From: Streptomyces sp. man185
GTDB lineage: Bacteria > Actinomycetota > Actinomycetes > Streptomycetales > Streptomycetaceae
Reading direction: 5' to 3'
Length of the DNA stretch: 64,000 bases
Assembly: GCA_002551355.1 (NCBI GenBank)
Contig: NTHE01000046.1
Span: 1 to 64,000 of the forward strand
Part shown: positions 1 through 8,539 of the stretch, piece after piece
How positions within the stretch are numbered: position 1 is the first letter of the stretch
How the letters are laid out: the number at the start of each line of letters is the position of its first letter
Position numbers and translations under genes: made by a program
The notes under the pieces: model-generated
What the model was told of the DNA's origin: nothing
The model's input: the letters and a program-made list of their open reading frames with translations, nothing else
Database searches by the model: none

Positions 1-2187
1 GTGCCGTGGTCGCCGCCCGCGCAGGGCGGCGCGCTGCCGCCCCTGCCGCCCGCCTTCCAGCCGGCCGCTCCGGCGCCCTCCGCGCCGCAGCCCGCGGCGC
101 AGTGGCCCGGTGCCGTCCCGGCGAACGAGGCGCCCGGCGGCTACGGCTTCCCACAGGCGGCCCAGGCGCCCCACGCCCCTCAGGCGCTCCAGCCGCCGCA
201 GGCTCCCCAGGCGCCGCACCAGCAGCAGCCCTTCCCCGGTCAGCCCGGCCACCCGGGCCCCGGCCCGAGCGCACCCCTGCCGCCGCAGGCCCACCCCCAG
301 GCCCCCCAGGGCGCGGGCGGTTACGGCTTCCCGCCGCAGGGCGGCTACGGCTTCCCGCAGACCGGTCAGCCGGGCCATCAGGGTCAGCACGGGCAGGCGC
401 CCCAGCAGCAGGGGCACCCCGGGCAGGCGCCCAACGCGCCGCAGCCGCACGCGCCCTTCCCTGCCCAGGGCACCCCGAACCTCCCCGCGCCCGTCGCCCC
501 GCAGCAGCCGGAGGCGTACGGGCAGCAGCCCCCGGCACAGGGCCAGCCACAGGGCCAGCCGCATCAGCAGCCCGTCGACCCGCGTACGGGCGCCGCCTGG
601 CCCACCCCGGTCGCGCACGACCAGCGCGAGCGGTCGGTGCCGGGCGCCCCGCTCGGGTACACCGCGGCCGTGGAGCTCTCCTCCGACCGGCTGGTGCGGG
701 GCAAGCAGAAGGCCAAGAGCAGCCGTAACCCCTCCGCCGCCTCCCGGTTCAAGCTGGGCGGCAAGAAGGAGGAGGCCGAGCGGCTGCGCAAGCTGGAGCT
801 GATCCGCACCCCGGTGCTGTCCTGCTACCGGATCGCCGTCATCAGCCTCAAGGGCGGCGTGGGCAAGACCACCACCACCACCGCCCTCGGCTCGACGCTG
901 GCCACCGAGCGGCAGGACAAGATCCTCGCCATCGACGCCAACCCGGACGCGGGCACGCTGGGCCGACGGGTCCGCCGCGAGACCGGGGCGACCATCCGCG
1001 ACCTGGTCCAGGCGATCCCGTACCTCAACTCGTACATGGACATCCGGCGGTTCACCTCGCAGGCGTCCTCCGGTCTGGAGATCATCGCCAACGACGTGGA
1101 CCCCGCCGTCTCGACGACGTTCAACGACGAGGACTACCGGCGGGCGATCGAGGTGCTCGGCAAGCAGTACCCGATCATCCTCACCGACTCGGGCACCGGC
1201 CTGCTCTACAGCGCGATGCGCGGGGTCCTCGACCTCGCCGACCAGTTGATCATCATCTCGACGCCCTCGGTCGACGGCGCGTCCAGCGCCTCCACGACGC
1301 TGGACTGGCTCTCGGCGCACGGCTACGCCGACCTGGTGCAGCGTTCGCTCACCGTCATCTCCGGTGTCCGCGAGACCGGCAAGATGATCAAGGTGGACGA
1401 CATCGTCCAGCATTTCGAGACGCGCTGCCGCGGCGTCGTCGTCGTGCCGTTCGACGAGCACCTGGCGGCGGGCGCCGAGGTCGACCTCGACATGATGCGG
1501 CCCAAGACCCGCGAGGCGTACTTCCACCTCTCGGCGCTGGTGGCCGAGGACTTCGCGCGGGCCCAGCAGCAGCAGGGGCTGTGGACGGGGGGCGGCCAGA
1601 ACCCGCCGCCGCAGTACGCCCCGCCGATGCCCGGCCAGCAGGGCTACCCGGGACCTGGCCAGCAGGTACCGGGCCAGCCGATGCCGGGACAGCCGATGCC
1701 GGGACAGCCGATGCCGGGACAGCAGGGCGGCCCCGGCCAGCAGGCCCCGGGTCACCCCGGCCAGCAGATCCCCGGTCAGCAGCCGTACGCGCCGCAGCAG
1801 CCCGGCCCCGGCGGGCCCTACCCGCCGCAGGCCCCGCAGCCGCAGCACCCCGGGCAGCCGCACCAGGCGCAGCAGCCGTACGCGGGACAGCAGCCCTACG
1901 GCGGACAGCCGCCGTACGGGGGATATCAGACGACCGGTCAGCCGGGGGCGCCCCGGGCTCCCTACCCGCCGCAGGCGGCGGCGGGCGGACCGCAGCACGG
2001 CTGGCAGCAGTCGCCTCCCCCGCAGCCCGGGCCGGGTACGCCCGGGGCCGGCGTGCCGCAGCAGGGGCAGCCGGAGCAGCAGGGCGGCCAGGCCAACCCG
2101 GCAGGCCAGCCCGATCTGCAGGGGCCGGTGCCGCCCGGCGACTGGCAGCAGACGCCTCAGCAGCCGCCGCCGGCGCCTCGGCAGTAG
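1..2187 (+). CDS. EspI-like MinD/ParA-family ATPase, type VII secretion-associated (5' end at window edge)
   Basis: The visible 728 residues have three parts: a Pro/Gln/Gly-rich stretch (about 1-205), a short basic linker, and a MinD/ParA-type ATPase core (about 278-525) with a deviant Walker A KGGVGKT at residues 284-290 and an AIDANPDAGTLG switch region; a second Pro/Gln-rich tail (about 530-728) follows. A proline-rich extension on a MinD-like ATPase is the architecture of EspI of ESX systems, and a similar Streptomyces protein (SCO5717 type) lies next to the Esx cluster; that neighbourhood would be off the left edge, so the secretion role is inference. The reading frame is open at base 1 (GTG), so the true start may be upstream. 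It stops with TAG and is followed by a hairpin at 2236-2265. Confidence 0.75.
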   Translation: MPWSPPAQGGALPPLPPAFQPAAPAPSAPQPAAQWPGAVPANEAPGGYGFPQAAQAPHAPQALQPPQAPQAPHQQQPFPGQPGHPGPGPSAPLPPQAHPQAPQGAGGYGFPPQGGYGFPQTGQPGHQGQHGQAPQQQGHPGQAPNAPQPHAPFPAQGTPNLPAPVAPQQPEAYGQQPPAQGQPQGQPHQQPVDPRTGAAWPTPVAHDQRERSVPGAPLGYTAAVELSSDRLVRGKQKAKSSRNPSAASRFKLGGKKEEAERLRKLELIRTPVLSCYRIAVISLKGGVGKTTTTTALGSTLATERQDKILAIDANPDAGTLGRRVRRETGATIRDLVQAIPYLNSYMDIRRFTSQASSGLEIIANDVDPAVSTTFNDEDYRRAIEVLGKQYPIILTDSGTGLLYSAMRGVLDLADQLIIISTPSVDGASSASTTLDWLSAHGYADLVQRSLTVISGVRETGKMIKVDDIVQHFETRCRGVVVVPFDEHLAAGAEVDLDMMRPKTREAYFHLSALVAEDFARAQQQQGLWTGGGQNPPPQYAPPMPGQQGYPGPGQQVPGQPMPGQPMPGQPMPGQQGGPGQQAPGHPGQQIPGQQPYAPQQPGPGGPYPPQAPQPQHPGQPHQAQQPYAGQQPYGGQPPYGGYQTTGQPGAPRAPYPPQAAAGGPQHGWQQSPPPQPGPGTPGAGVPQQGQPEQQGGQANPAGQPDLQGPVPPGDWQQTPQQPPPAPRQ
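1666..1725 (+). repeat. Four tandem 15-bp coding repeats (PGQPM-type)
   Basis: Four head-to-tail 15-bp units encode a five-residue Pro-Gly-Gln-Pro-Met-like repeat in the C-terminal tail of the EspI-like protein. Units 2 to 4 (from 1681) differ only at their last codon, unit 1 at its first bases. Near identity at the DNA level suggests recent slippage expansion, so copy number may vary between strains. Confidence 0.85.
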
Positions 2188-2217
2188 GACCGGCCGCAGG
2201 GCCACCAGCAAGGCGGA

Positions 2218-2233
2218 AGTGGTTTAGACCAAT
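2218..2233. promoter_or_regulatory. DasR-type operator (dre-like) candidate
   Basis: The core TGGTTTAGACCA (2220-2231) differs at one base from the palindromic core TGGTCTAGACCA of the DasR-responsive element, and the 16-bp context also fits. It lies between the stop of the EspI-like gene and its terminator, about 175 bp before the peptide-transporter operon. DasR is the GntR-type N-acetylglucosamine regulator of Streptomyces. Binding is inferred from sequence only; the position, upstream of the likely promoter, is not ideal for simple repression. Confidence 0.5.
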
Positions 2234-2235
2234 GA

Positions 2236-2265
2236 GGGCTCGCATCGCTCACGCGGTGCGAGCCC
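2236..2265 (+). terminator. Terminator hairpin after the EspI-like gene
   Basis: GGGCTCGCA (2236-2244) pairs perfectly with TGCGAGCCC (2257-2265) around a 12-nt loop; only a short TT follows, as is usual in high-GC actinobacteria. Confidence 0.75.
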
Positions 2266-2304
2266 TTCCGCATTCCCGCAGCCCACACGCGGTTTGACAC
2301 ACCG

Positions 2305-2332
2305 TTGACGAGGCTCGACCACCGCTGATAAA
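2305..2332 (+). promoter_or_regulatory. Candidate promoter of the peptide ABC operon
   Basis: A TTGACG -35 box (2305-2310) is followed after 16 nt by GATAAA (2327-2332), about 75 nt before the substrate-binding protein start. A second TTGACA at 2294-2299 lacks a good -10 at normal spacing. Confidence 0.45.
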
Positions 2333-2406
2333 CCTTCGCTTCACCAACTGGCGAACCAGAGATCTGCCCGCCTTCTTCAGCGAGTGATGACGCGAGGTCC
2401 CCGTCC

Positions 2407-4284
2407 ATGGTCACAAGAGTTCCCCACCACTCCTTCCGGCCACGCCGACGCCTGCGCCTCCTGCTGGCCTCCGGCGCGGCCGCCCTGGCGCTCACCGCCG
2501 GTTCCGTGGTTCCCGGCAATCTGCTCGCCCCCGCGCCCTCCGAGGCCCGTGCCGACGACGGGAAGACGACGCTCACGGTCGCCGTCGCGCAGAGCGTCGA
2601 CTCCCTCAGCCCGTTCCTGGCGCAGCGGCTCGTCAGCACGAGCATCCACCGGCTGATGTACGACTACCTCACCAACTACGACGCCAAGGACAACAAGGCG
2701 ATCCCGGGCCTGGCCACGAAGTGGGAGCCCTCGGCCGACAAGCTGACGTGGACCTACACGATCCGCTCGGACTCGAAGTGGTCCGACGGGCAGCAGGCCA
2801 CCGCCGAGGACGCCGCCTGGACGTTCAACAAGATGATGACCGACGAGGGCGCCGCGACATCCAACGGCAGCTTCGTCGGCAACTTCGAGGAGGTGACCGC
2901 GCCCAGCAAGGAGCAGCTGGTCATCAAGTTGAAGGAGCCGCAGGCCACGATGGCCGCGCTCGATGTGCCGATCGTCCCGAAGCACGTCTGGGAGGAGGTC
3001 GGTGACTTCTCGAAGTTCAACAACGACAAGGACTTCCCCGTCGTGGGGAACGGTCCGTTCATCCTGACGGACTACAAGGTCGACAGCTATGTGAAGCTGA
3101 AGGCCAACAAGGACTTCTGGCGCGGGTCGCCCAAGTTCGACGAGCTGGTCTTCCGCTACTACAAGGACCAGGACGCGGCCGTGGCCGCCCTGCGCAAGGG
3201 TGAGGTCTCCTTCGTCGCGGGCAGCCCCAGCCTGACCCCCGCCCAGTCCGCCTCGCTGGAGAACGCCCCGGACATCAAGGTGAACGACGCCCCGGGCCGG
3301 CGCTTCTTCGCGCTCGCCGTCAACCCGGGAGCCCGCACCAAGGACGGTCAGAAGTTCGGCGACGGGCACCCGGCGCTGCTGGACCAGAAGGTGCGGCACG
3401 CGCTGTTCATGGCGGTCGACCGCAAGACCATCATCGACAAGGTCTTCCAGGGCCACGCCGTCGAGGGCGAGGGCTACATCCCACCGCGCTTCGGCGACTA
3501 CTTCTGGAAGCCGTCGGACGGTCAGAAGCTCGCCTACGACCCGAAGAAGGCCGCCACCCTCCTCGACGAGGCCGGGTACGAGAAGAACGGTCAGGGCAAG
3601 CGCGTCGGCAAGGACGGCAAGCCGCTGGACTTCCGTATCCTCTGCCACGCCACCGACCCCAACGACAAGGCGATCGGCAAGTACCTCCAGGAGTGGTGGG
3701 GCGAGCAGGGCATCGGACTGAAGGTCGACTGTCTCGACAACGTTTCCGACCCCTGGTACGCCGGTGAGTACGACCTCGCCTTCGACGGCTGGTCCGTCAA
3801 CCCCGACCCCGACTTCGTCCTCTCCATCCACACCTGCGCCGCGCTGCCGACGAAGGCGAAGGAGACGGCCGCGACCGACAACTTCATCTGCGACAAGCAG
3901 TACGACGAGCTCTACAAGAAGCAACTGGCGGAGTACGACCCCGCCAAGCGGGCGGATCTGGTCAGGCAACTGGAGTCGCGGCTGTACGACACCGGGTACA
4001 TGAACGTCATGGCGTACCCGAATGCCGTCGAGGCCTACCGCACCGACCACATCGAGTCCATCACCACCATGCCGTCGGCCGCGGGCAACATCTACGGCCA
4101 GGACGGCTACTGGAGCTGGTGGTCGGCGGTCCCGGCCGCCGGCGCCTCCTCGTCCGGTTCCTCCGACTCCGGTGGCTCCTCCACCGGGGTGCTCATCGGG
4201 GTCGGGATCGCCGTCGTCGTCCTCGCCGGTGGCGGACTCCTGTTCGCCATGCGTCGCCGCTCCACCGCGGAAGACCGTGAATAG
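2407..4284 (+). CDS. Peptide ABC transporter substrate-binding protein (SBP_bac_5) with C-terminal membrane anchor
   Basis: This 625-residue protein belongs to the DppA/OppA family of extracellular peptide binders. It has a long basic signal peptide with a hydrophobic core (about 20-40) and an ARA-D type cleavage site near residue 49, but no lipobox cysteine. The binding domain spans about 55-575. It ends with a Ser/Gly-rich linker (about 577-592), a hydrophobic helix (about 594-614) and a basic MRRR tail, so it is probably held in the membrane by its C terminus rather than by lipid. It is the first gene of a five-gene importer operon, 3 bp before the first permease. Peptide as substrate is a family-level assignment. 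Confidence 0.9.
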   Translation: MVTRVPHHSFRPRRRLRLLLASGAAALALTAGSVVPGNLLAPAPSEARADDGKTTLTVAVAQSVDSLSPFLAQRLVSTSIHRLMYDYLTNYDAKDNKAIPGLATKWEPSADKLTWTYTIRSDSKWSDGQQATAEDAAWTFNKMMTDEGAATSNGSFVGNFEEVTAPSKEQLVIKLKEPQATMAALDVPIVPKHVWEEVGDFSKFNNDKDFPVVGNGPFILTDYKVDSYVKLKANKDFWRGSPKFDELVFRYYKDQDAAVAALRKGEVSFVAGSPSLTPAQSASLENAPDIKVNDAPGRRFFALAVNPGARTKDGQKFGDGHPALLDQKVRHALFMAVDRKTIIDKVFQGHAVEGEGYIPPRFGDYFWKPSDGQKLAYDPKKAATLLDEAGYEKNGQGKRVGKDGKPLDFRILCHATDPNDKAIGKYLQEWWGEQGIGLKVDCLDNVSDPWYAGEYDLAFDGWSVNPDPDFVLSIHTCAALPTKAKETAATDNFICDKQYDELYKKQLAEYDPAKRADLVRQLESRLYDTGYMNVMAYPNAVEAYRTDHIESITTMPSAAGNIYGQDGYWSWWSAVPAAGASSSGSSDSGGSSTGVLIGVGIAVVVLAGGGLLFAMRRRSTAEDRE

Positions 4285-4287
4285 TCC

Positions 4288-5379
4288 ATGAGCTCAGAAA
4301 GCACTCCCGCCCTGCTGAAGGGCGCGGCGGGCGTGGAGAGCACCGAGTCCGGCGGCCCGGCTCCGGCCGGGCCGTCGGCCCGCTCCCCACGCTCCCGCAG
4401 TACGGCCGCCTACGCGCGCTACGCGGCGGGCAAGCTCGCCGGGGCGGCCGTCTCCCTCTTCGCCGTCCTCGTCACCAGTTTCTTCCTCTTCCGGCTGATC
4501 CCCGGCGACCCGGTCAAGCAGATGACCGGCGGCCGCCAGGTGTCGACCGAGCAGATCGCGGCGATGCGCCGTGAGTTCGGGCTCGACCTGCCGCTGTGGC
4601 AGCAGTTCACCCAGTACTGCGGCAAGGCGCTGACCGGCGACTTCGGTACGTCGTACCAGTTCCGCGCCCCGGTCGTCGACAAGATCGCCGAGGCGCTGCC
4701 CGCCACCCTGCTGCTGACCGGCACCGCCTTCGTGATCTACACGCTGCTCGGCATCTGGCTGGGCGCCCGGTCCGCCTGGCGCAACGGCAGTGCCGGGGAC
4801 CGGGCCAACACGGCGTTCGCGCTGACGCTGTACTCGGTGCCCTCGTTCTGGCTCGGTCTGCTCCTCATCATCACCCTGTCGGTGGGGATGGGTCCGATCC
4901 CCGGGCTCTTCCCGACCGGCGGTATGGAGTCCGGGAACACCGAGGGCTTCGACCGGGTGCTGGACATCGCCCATCACCTGGTGCTGCCCGTCATCACGCT
5001 GGTCGCCGTGGAGTACGCGCGCACCCTGCTGGTGATGCGCTCCTCGCTGCTGGACGAGATGGGCAGCGACTATCTGACGACCGCCCGCGCCAAAGGGCTG
5101 CGCGACGACCTCGTACGCCGGAAGCACGCCGTGCCGAACGCGATGCTGCCGACGGTGACGCTGCTCTTCGTGAACCTCGGTACGACGGTGGCGGGGGCGA
5201 TCCTGGTGGAGACGGTGTTCTCCTGGCCGGGCCTCGGCGGCCTCTTCTACCAGGCGCTGAGCGTGCCCGACCTGCCGTTGGTGCAGGCGCTGTTCTTCGT
5301 GTTCGCCGCCGCGGTGATCCTGATGAACACGCTGGCCGATGTGATCTATCCGCTGCTCGATCCCCGGGTGGGCCGATGA
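4288..5379 (+). CDS. Peptide ABC transporter permease, DppB-like
   Basis: A 363-residue integral membrane protein of the DppB/OppB family. A charged, Ser/Pro-rich N-terminal extension of about 45 residues precedes the first helix (AVSLFAVLVTSFFLFRLIPGDP). The motif LIPGDPV and the cytoplasmic loop with EMGSDYLTTARAKGL (the EAA-type contact for the ATPases) are clear. It begins 3 bp after the binding protein and its stop overlaps the next ATG (ATGA), so translational coupling is likely. It forms the transmembrane channel with the following DppC-like subunit. Confidence 0.92.
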   Translation: MSSESTPALLKGAAGVESTESGGPAPAGPSARSPRSRSTAAYARYAAGKLAGAAVSLFAVLVTSFFLFRLIPGDPVKQMTGGRQVSTEQIAAMRREFGLDLPLWQQFTQYCGKALTGDFGTSYQFRAPVVDKIAEALPATLLLTGTAFVIYTLLGIWLGARSAWRNGSAGDRANTAFALTLYSVPSFWLGLLLIITLSVGMGPIPGLFPTGGMESGNTEGFDRVLDIAHHLVLPVITLVAVEYARTLLVMRSSLLDEMGSDYLTTARAKGLRDDLVRRKHAVPNAMLPTVTLLFVNLGTTVAGAILVETVFSWPGLGGLFYQALSVPDLPLVQALFFVFAAAVILMNTLADVIYPLLDPRVGR

Positions 5380-6362
5380 CGACGTCGATGCAGAAGCCCT
5401 CCGAACCGCAGGAGCCGGGGCAGCCGGACGCCGGGAAGCTCTCCGGGCCGTCGGAGAAGAGCACCCCCGCACAGAGCCCGCGTGCCCTCACCCGGGCCCG
5501 GCGGCGGCAGGCGGTGGCCCGCTTCTGGCGGCAGTACCGCACGCACCGGGCCGGCCTCGTAGGTCTCGCCGTGCTCGCGGTGATCGCCCTGCTCGCGCTG
5601 ACCGCCCCGCTGCTGGTCGGGGCCGACTCGCAGAGCGTGACGAACGCCCCGGGCGGCCCGCTGGAGGAGCCGAGCGGTGAATTCCCCCTCGGGACCGACC
5701 AGTTCGGGCGCAGCCTGCTGGCCCTGATGCTGTGGGGCACGCGTGTGTCGCTGACGGTCGGGCTGCTCGCCGCGTTCCTGTCCGTGGCGATCGGCACCCT
5801 GATCGGGATCACCGCGGGCCACTTCAAGGGCTGGTACGCCACCATCGTCATGCGGGTGACGGACTGGTTCCTCGTCATGCCTACCCTGGTGCTGGCCATC
5901 GCCCTCGCCACCGTGCTGTCCCGGTCGATCTGGACGACGATCCTGGCGATCGGCGTGACGACCTGGCCGACGACCGCCCGCCTGGTCCGCGCCCAGACGC
6001 TGTCCGTCGAGTCCCGCCCGTACATCGAACGCTCCCGGGCGCTCGGCGGCGGCCACGGCCACATCATGTCGCGTCACGTCCTGCCCAACGTCATGCCGCT
6101 GGTGCTCGCCCAGACCACGCTCGTGATCTCCACCGCCATCCTCACCGAGGCGACCCTCGCCTTCCTCGGGCTCAGCGATCCCACGATCGTCTCCTGGGGC
6201 GGCCTGCTCCAGGACGCCCGGGAGGCCGGCGCGGTCTCCTCCGGCAACTGGTGGTACCTCGCTCCGCCCGGACTCGCCATCGCCGTGGTCGCCCTCGCCT
6301 TCACGCTGTGCGGCCGCACCATCGAGTCCGTGCTCAACCCCAAGCTGGGGGTGTCCCGTTGA
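5376..6362 (+). CDS. Peptide ABC transporter permease, DppC-like
   Basis: The 328-residue second permease starts at the ATG that overlaps the previous stop (ATGA at 5376-5379). After a charged Pro/Ser-rich tail (about 1-55) come a first transmembrane helix, the family motif FPLGTDQFGRSLL, and the EAA-type loop IERSRALGGGHGHIMSRHVLPN that contacts the ATPases. About six helices are visible. It pairs with the DppB-like subunit. Longer readings of this frame upstream are non-coding shadow of the preceding gene. Confidence 0.92.
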   Translation: MTTSMQKPSEPQEPGQPDAGKLSGPSEKSTPAQSPRALTRARRRQAVARFWRQYRTHRAGLVGLAVLAVIALLALTAPLLVGADSQSVTNAPGGPLEEPSGEFPLGTDQFGRSLLALMLWGTRVSLTVGLLAAFLSVAIGTLIGITAGHFKGWYATIVMRVTDWFLVMPTLVLAIALATVLSRSIWTTILAIGVTTWPTTARLVRAQTLSVESRPYIERSRALGGGHGHIMSRHVLPNVMPLVLAQTTLVISTAILTEATLAFLGLSDPTIVSWGGLLQDAREAGAVSSGNWWYLAPPGLAIAVVALAFTLCGRTIESVLNPKLGVSR

Positions 6363-7483
6363 CCGCCACGACCACGACCACCACGCCGAACCCGGACCCG
6401 TCCGGCGCGCCCGGCCTGTCGAAGCCGGTCGGTGACCCCCCGCTCCTGGAGGTGCGGAACCTGACCGTCACCTACGGGGGCGGGGCCGACGCCGTCCCCG
6501 CAGTACGGGGTGTCGATCTGCGGGTCGAGGCCGGGCAGAAGCTCGGCATCGCCGGGGAGTCCGGCTGCGGCAAGTCCACCCTGGCCCTCGCTCTGCTGCG
6601 GCTGCTGCCCGCGACGGCGAAGCTGACCGGCGAGATCCTGCTGGACGGCGAGGACGTCCTGACCATGAAGTGGGGCCGCCTGCGTGCGGTCCGCTGGGCG
6701 GGCGCGTCGATCGTCTTCCAGGGCGCGATGCACTCGCTGAACGCGGTGCACCGGGTCGGCGACCAGATCGCCGAGCCGATCCTGCTGCACAGCAGGGCCA
6801 CCCCGGCGGCTGCCCGTAAACGCGCCGGTGAGCTGCTGGAACAGGTGGGCCTGCCCGCCGCCCGCGCGCAGGCGTATCCGCACGAGCTGTCCGGCGGGCA
6901 GCGCCAGCGCGTGATGATCGCGATGGCGCTGGCCTGCGATCCGCGCCTGATCGTGGCGGACGAACCGACGACCGCGCTGGATGTGATGATCCAGGCGCAG
7001 ATCCTGCGTCTGATCGAGCAACTGGTGTCCGACCAGAACGTCGGCCTGATCATGATCAGCCACGACCTCGCGGTGCTCGCCGACACCTGCGACCGGCTCT
7101 CGGTGATGTACGCGGGCCGGGTCGTCGAGGAGGGCCCGGTGCGGCAGGTGTACACGGACGCCCGCCATCCGTACGGCCGGGCGCTCTCCGCCGCGTTCCC
7201 GAGGATCGGGGACCTGTCCTCGCGGCACGCCCCGCGCGGGCTGCCGGGCGACCCGCCGGACCCGGCGGCACTGCCGGGCGGCTGCACGTTCCACCCGCGC
7301 TGCCCGGTGGCGCTCGACTCCTGCGGCACCCAGGACCAGGAGCTGCGGGACGCCGGCGCCGAACGCCGGGCGGCCTGCGTCCTGGTGGACGCGGACGGCG
7401 CACCCACGGACGGCGCACGGCCCGACGCGGACGGCACGCGCGCGGACGGTGCACGCCCCGGAGAAACAAGGAGCACCTCTTGA
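6359..7483 (+). CDS. Peptide ABC transporter ATPase, DppD-like
   Basis: A 374-residue ATPase with Walker A GESGCGKST (66-74), signature LSGGQRQRV, Walker B LIVADEPTTALD and the C-terminal oligopeptide-transporter domain containing GCTFHPRCP with conserved cysteines. The start chosen is TTG at 6359, overlapping the permease stop (TTGA), with a G-rich Shine-Dalgarno-like tract just upstream. The N terminus is a Thr/Pro-rich stretch (about 1-28). A repetitive Asp/Gly/Ala-rich tail (DGARPDADGTRADGARPG region) follows the domain and looks unstructured. It forms a heterodimer with the next gene. Confidence 0.9.
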   Translation: MTATTTTTTPNPDPSGAPGLSKPVGDPPLLEVRNLTVTYGGGADAVPAVRGVDLRVEAGQKLGIAGESGCGKSTLALALLRLLPATAKLTGEILLDGEDVLTMKWGRLRAVRWAGASIVFQGAMHSLNAVHRVGDQIAEPILLHSRATPAAARKRAGELLEQVGLPAARAQAYPHELSGGQRQRVMIAMALACDPRLIVADEPTTALDVMIQAQILRLIEQLVSDQNVGLIMISHDLAVLADTCDRLSVMYAGRVVEEGPVRQVYTDARHPYGRALSAAFPRIGDLSSRHAPRGLPGDPPDPAALPGGCTFHPRCPVALDSCGTQDQELRDAGAERRAACVLVDADGAPTDGARPDADGTRADGARPGETRSTS

Positions 7484-8490
7484 GCACCACGCCCCTCGTC
7501 AGCACCGCGCCCCTCCTCAGCGCCGAGGAGCTGAAGGTCGCGTTCCCGGGCCGGCGCGGGGCCGCCACCGCCCGCGCCGTAGACGGCGTCGACCTCGACA
7601 TCCGGCCCGGCGAGATCGTCGCCCTGGTCGGCGAGTCCGGCTGCGGCAAGACGACGCTCGCCCGGTCCCTGCTCGGCCTGGTCCCGCCCACCTCGGGCCG
7701 GGTCACCTTCGGCGGCGCCCCGCTCGACTACACGGGCCGGGCGCTGAAGGCGTACCGAAAACGCGTGCAGCTGGTCCTCCAGGACCCGAGCGGCTCCCTC
7801 AACCCACGGCACACGGTGTACGACGCGGTGGCGGAGGGGCTGCGCATCCACGGGTACGCGGGGGACGAGCGGGCGGCCGTCTCGGACGCCCTCTCCCGGG
7901 CCGGCCTGCGGCCGCCGGAGCGGTTCTTCCTGCGCTTCCCGCACGAGCTGTCGGGCGGTCAGCGCCAGCGCGTCGTGATCGCCGGGGCGCTGGTGCTGGA
8001 GCCGGAGCTGATCGTGGCCGACGAGCCGGTGGCCTCGCTGGACGCGTCGGTACGGGGCGAGATCCTGGCCCTCCTGCTGCGCCTGCGGGACGAGCTGGGG
8101 CTCTCGGCGCTGGTGGTGACCCATGACCTGGGGCTCGCGTGGAACATCGCGGACCGGGTGGCGGTGATGTATCTGGGCCGGATCGTCGAGACGGGCCCGG
8201 TCGAGCAACTGCTCACGGCCCCTCAGCACCCCTACACCCAGGCTCTGTTGTCCGTGCTCCCGGAGGCGGAGGGCGAACCGGTGGTGCTGGCCGGGGAGCC
8301 GCCGGACCCCTCGAAGGTGCCCGCCGGCTGCCGCTTCCACGTCCGCTGCCAGGTCCTGGCCTCGGGCGAGGCGGAACGGGCGGGGGTGGCTCAGGCGTGC
8401 CGCACGGTGGATCTGCCGGTGCTGAACGGGGGCGGCGGGGACGCCCAGGTGGCCTGCCACTGGGCGGCGGCGTGCGGCGGGGACGCCTGA
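7480..8490 (+). CDS. Peptide ABC transporter ATPase, DppF-like
   Basis: A 336-residue ATPase, last gene of the importer operon. Walker A is GESGCGKTT (51-59), followed by the Q-loop LVLQDPSGSLNPRH typical of DppF/OppF, LSGGQRQRVVI, and LIVADEPVASLD; the C-terminal domain has the CRFHVRCQV cysteine motif. The start is TTG at 7480 overlapping the previous stop (TTGA) with an AAGGAG ribosome site about 7 nt upstream, so both ATPase genes of this operon use TTG. The gene ends 49 bp before a convergent neighbour. Confidence 0.9.
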   Translation: MSTTPLVSTAPLLSAEELKVAFPGRRGAATARAVDGVDLDIRPGEIVALVGESGCGKTTLARSLLGLVPPTSGRVTFGGAPLDYTGRALKAYRKRVQLVLQDPSGSLNPRHTVYDAVAEGLRIHGYAGDERAAVSDALSRAGLRPPERFFLRFPHELSGGQRQRVVIAGALVLEPELIVADEPVASLDASVRGEILALLLRLRDELGLSALVVTHDLGLAWNIADRVAVMYLGRIVETGPVEQLLTAPQHPYTQALLSVLPEAEGEPVVLAGEPPDPSKVPAGCRFHVRCQVLASGEAERAGVAQACRTVDLPVLNGGGGDAQVACHWAAACGGDA

Positions 8491-8539
8491 GAAGCGTCGC
8501 GCAGCGTCGCCGCCGCTCCGGGGAGGGCGGAGCTCCGCG

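Noticed and set aside
2377..4050. Long minus-strand open frame (557 codons) opposite the peptide-binding protein gene
   Set aside because: It mirrors the third-position GC bias of the real gene; its protein is low-complexity Val/Leu/Asp with no family match.
4596..5375. Upstream part of the longer frame containing the DppC-like permease
   Set aside because: It overlaps the DppB-like gene in another frame and is Arg/Pro/Asp low complexity; the real start is the ATGA overlap at 5376.
8515..8533. GCTCCG/CGGAGC hairpin between dppF-like and glyoxalase-like genes
   Set aside because: Only six base pairs in very GC-rich DNA, too weak to call as a terminator.
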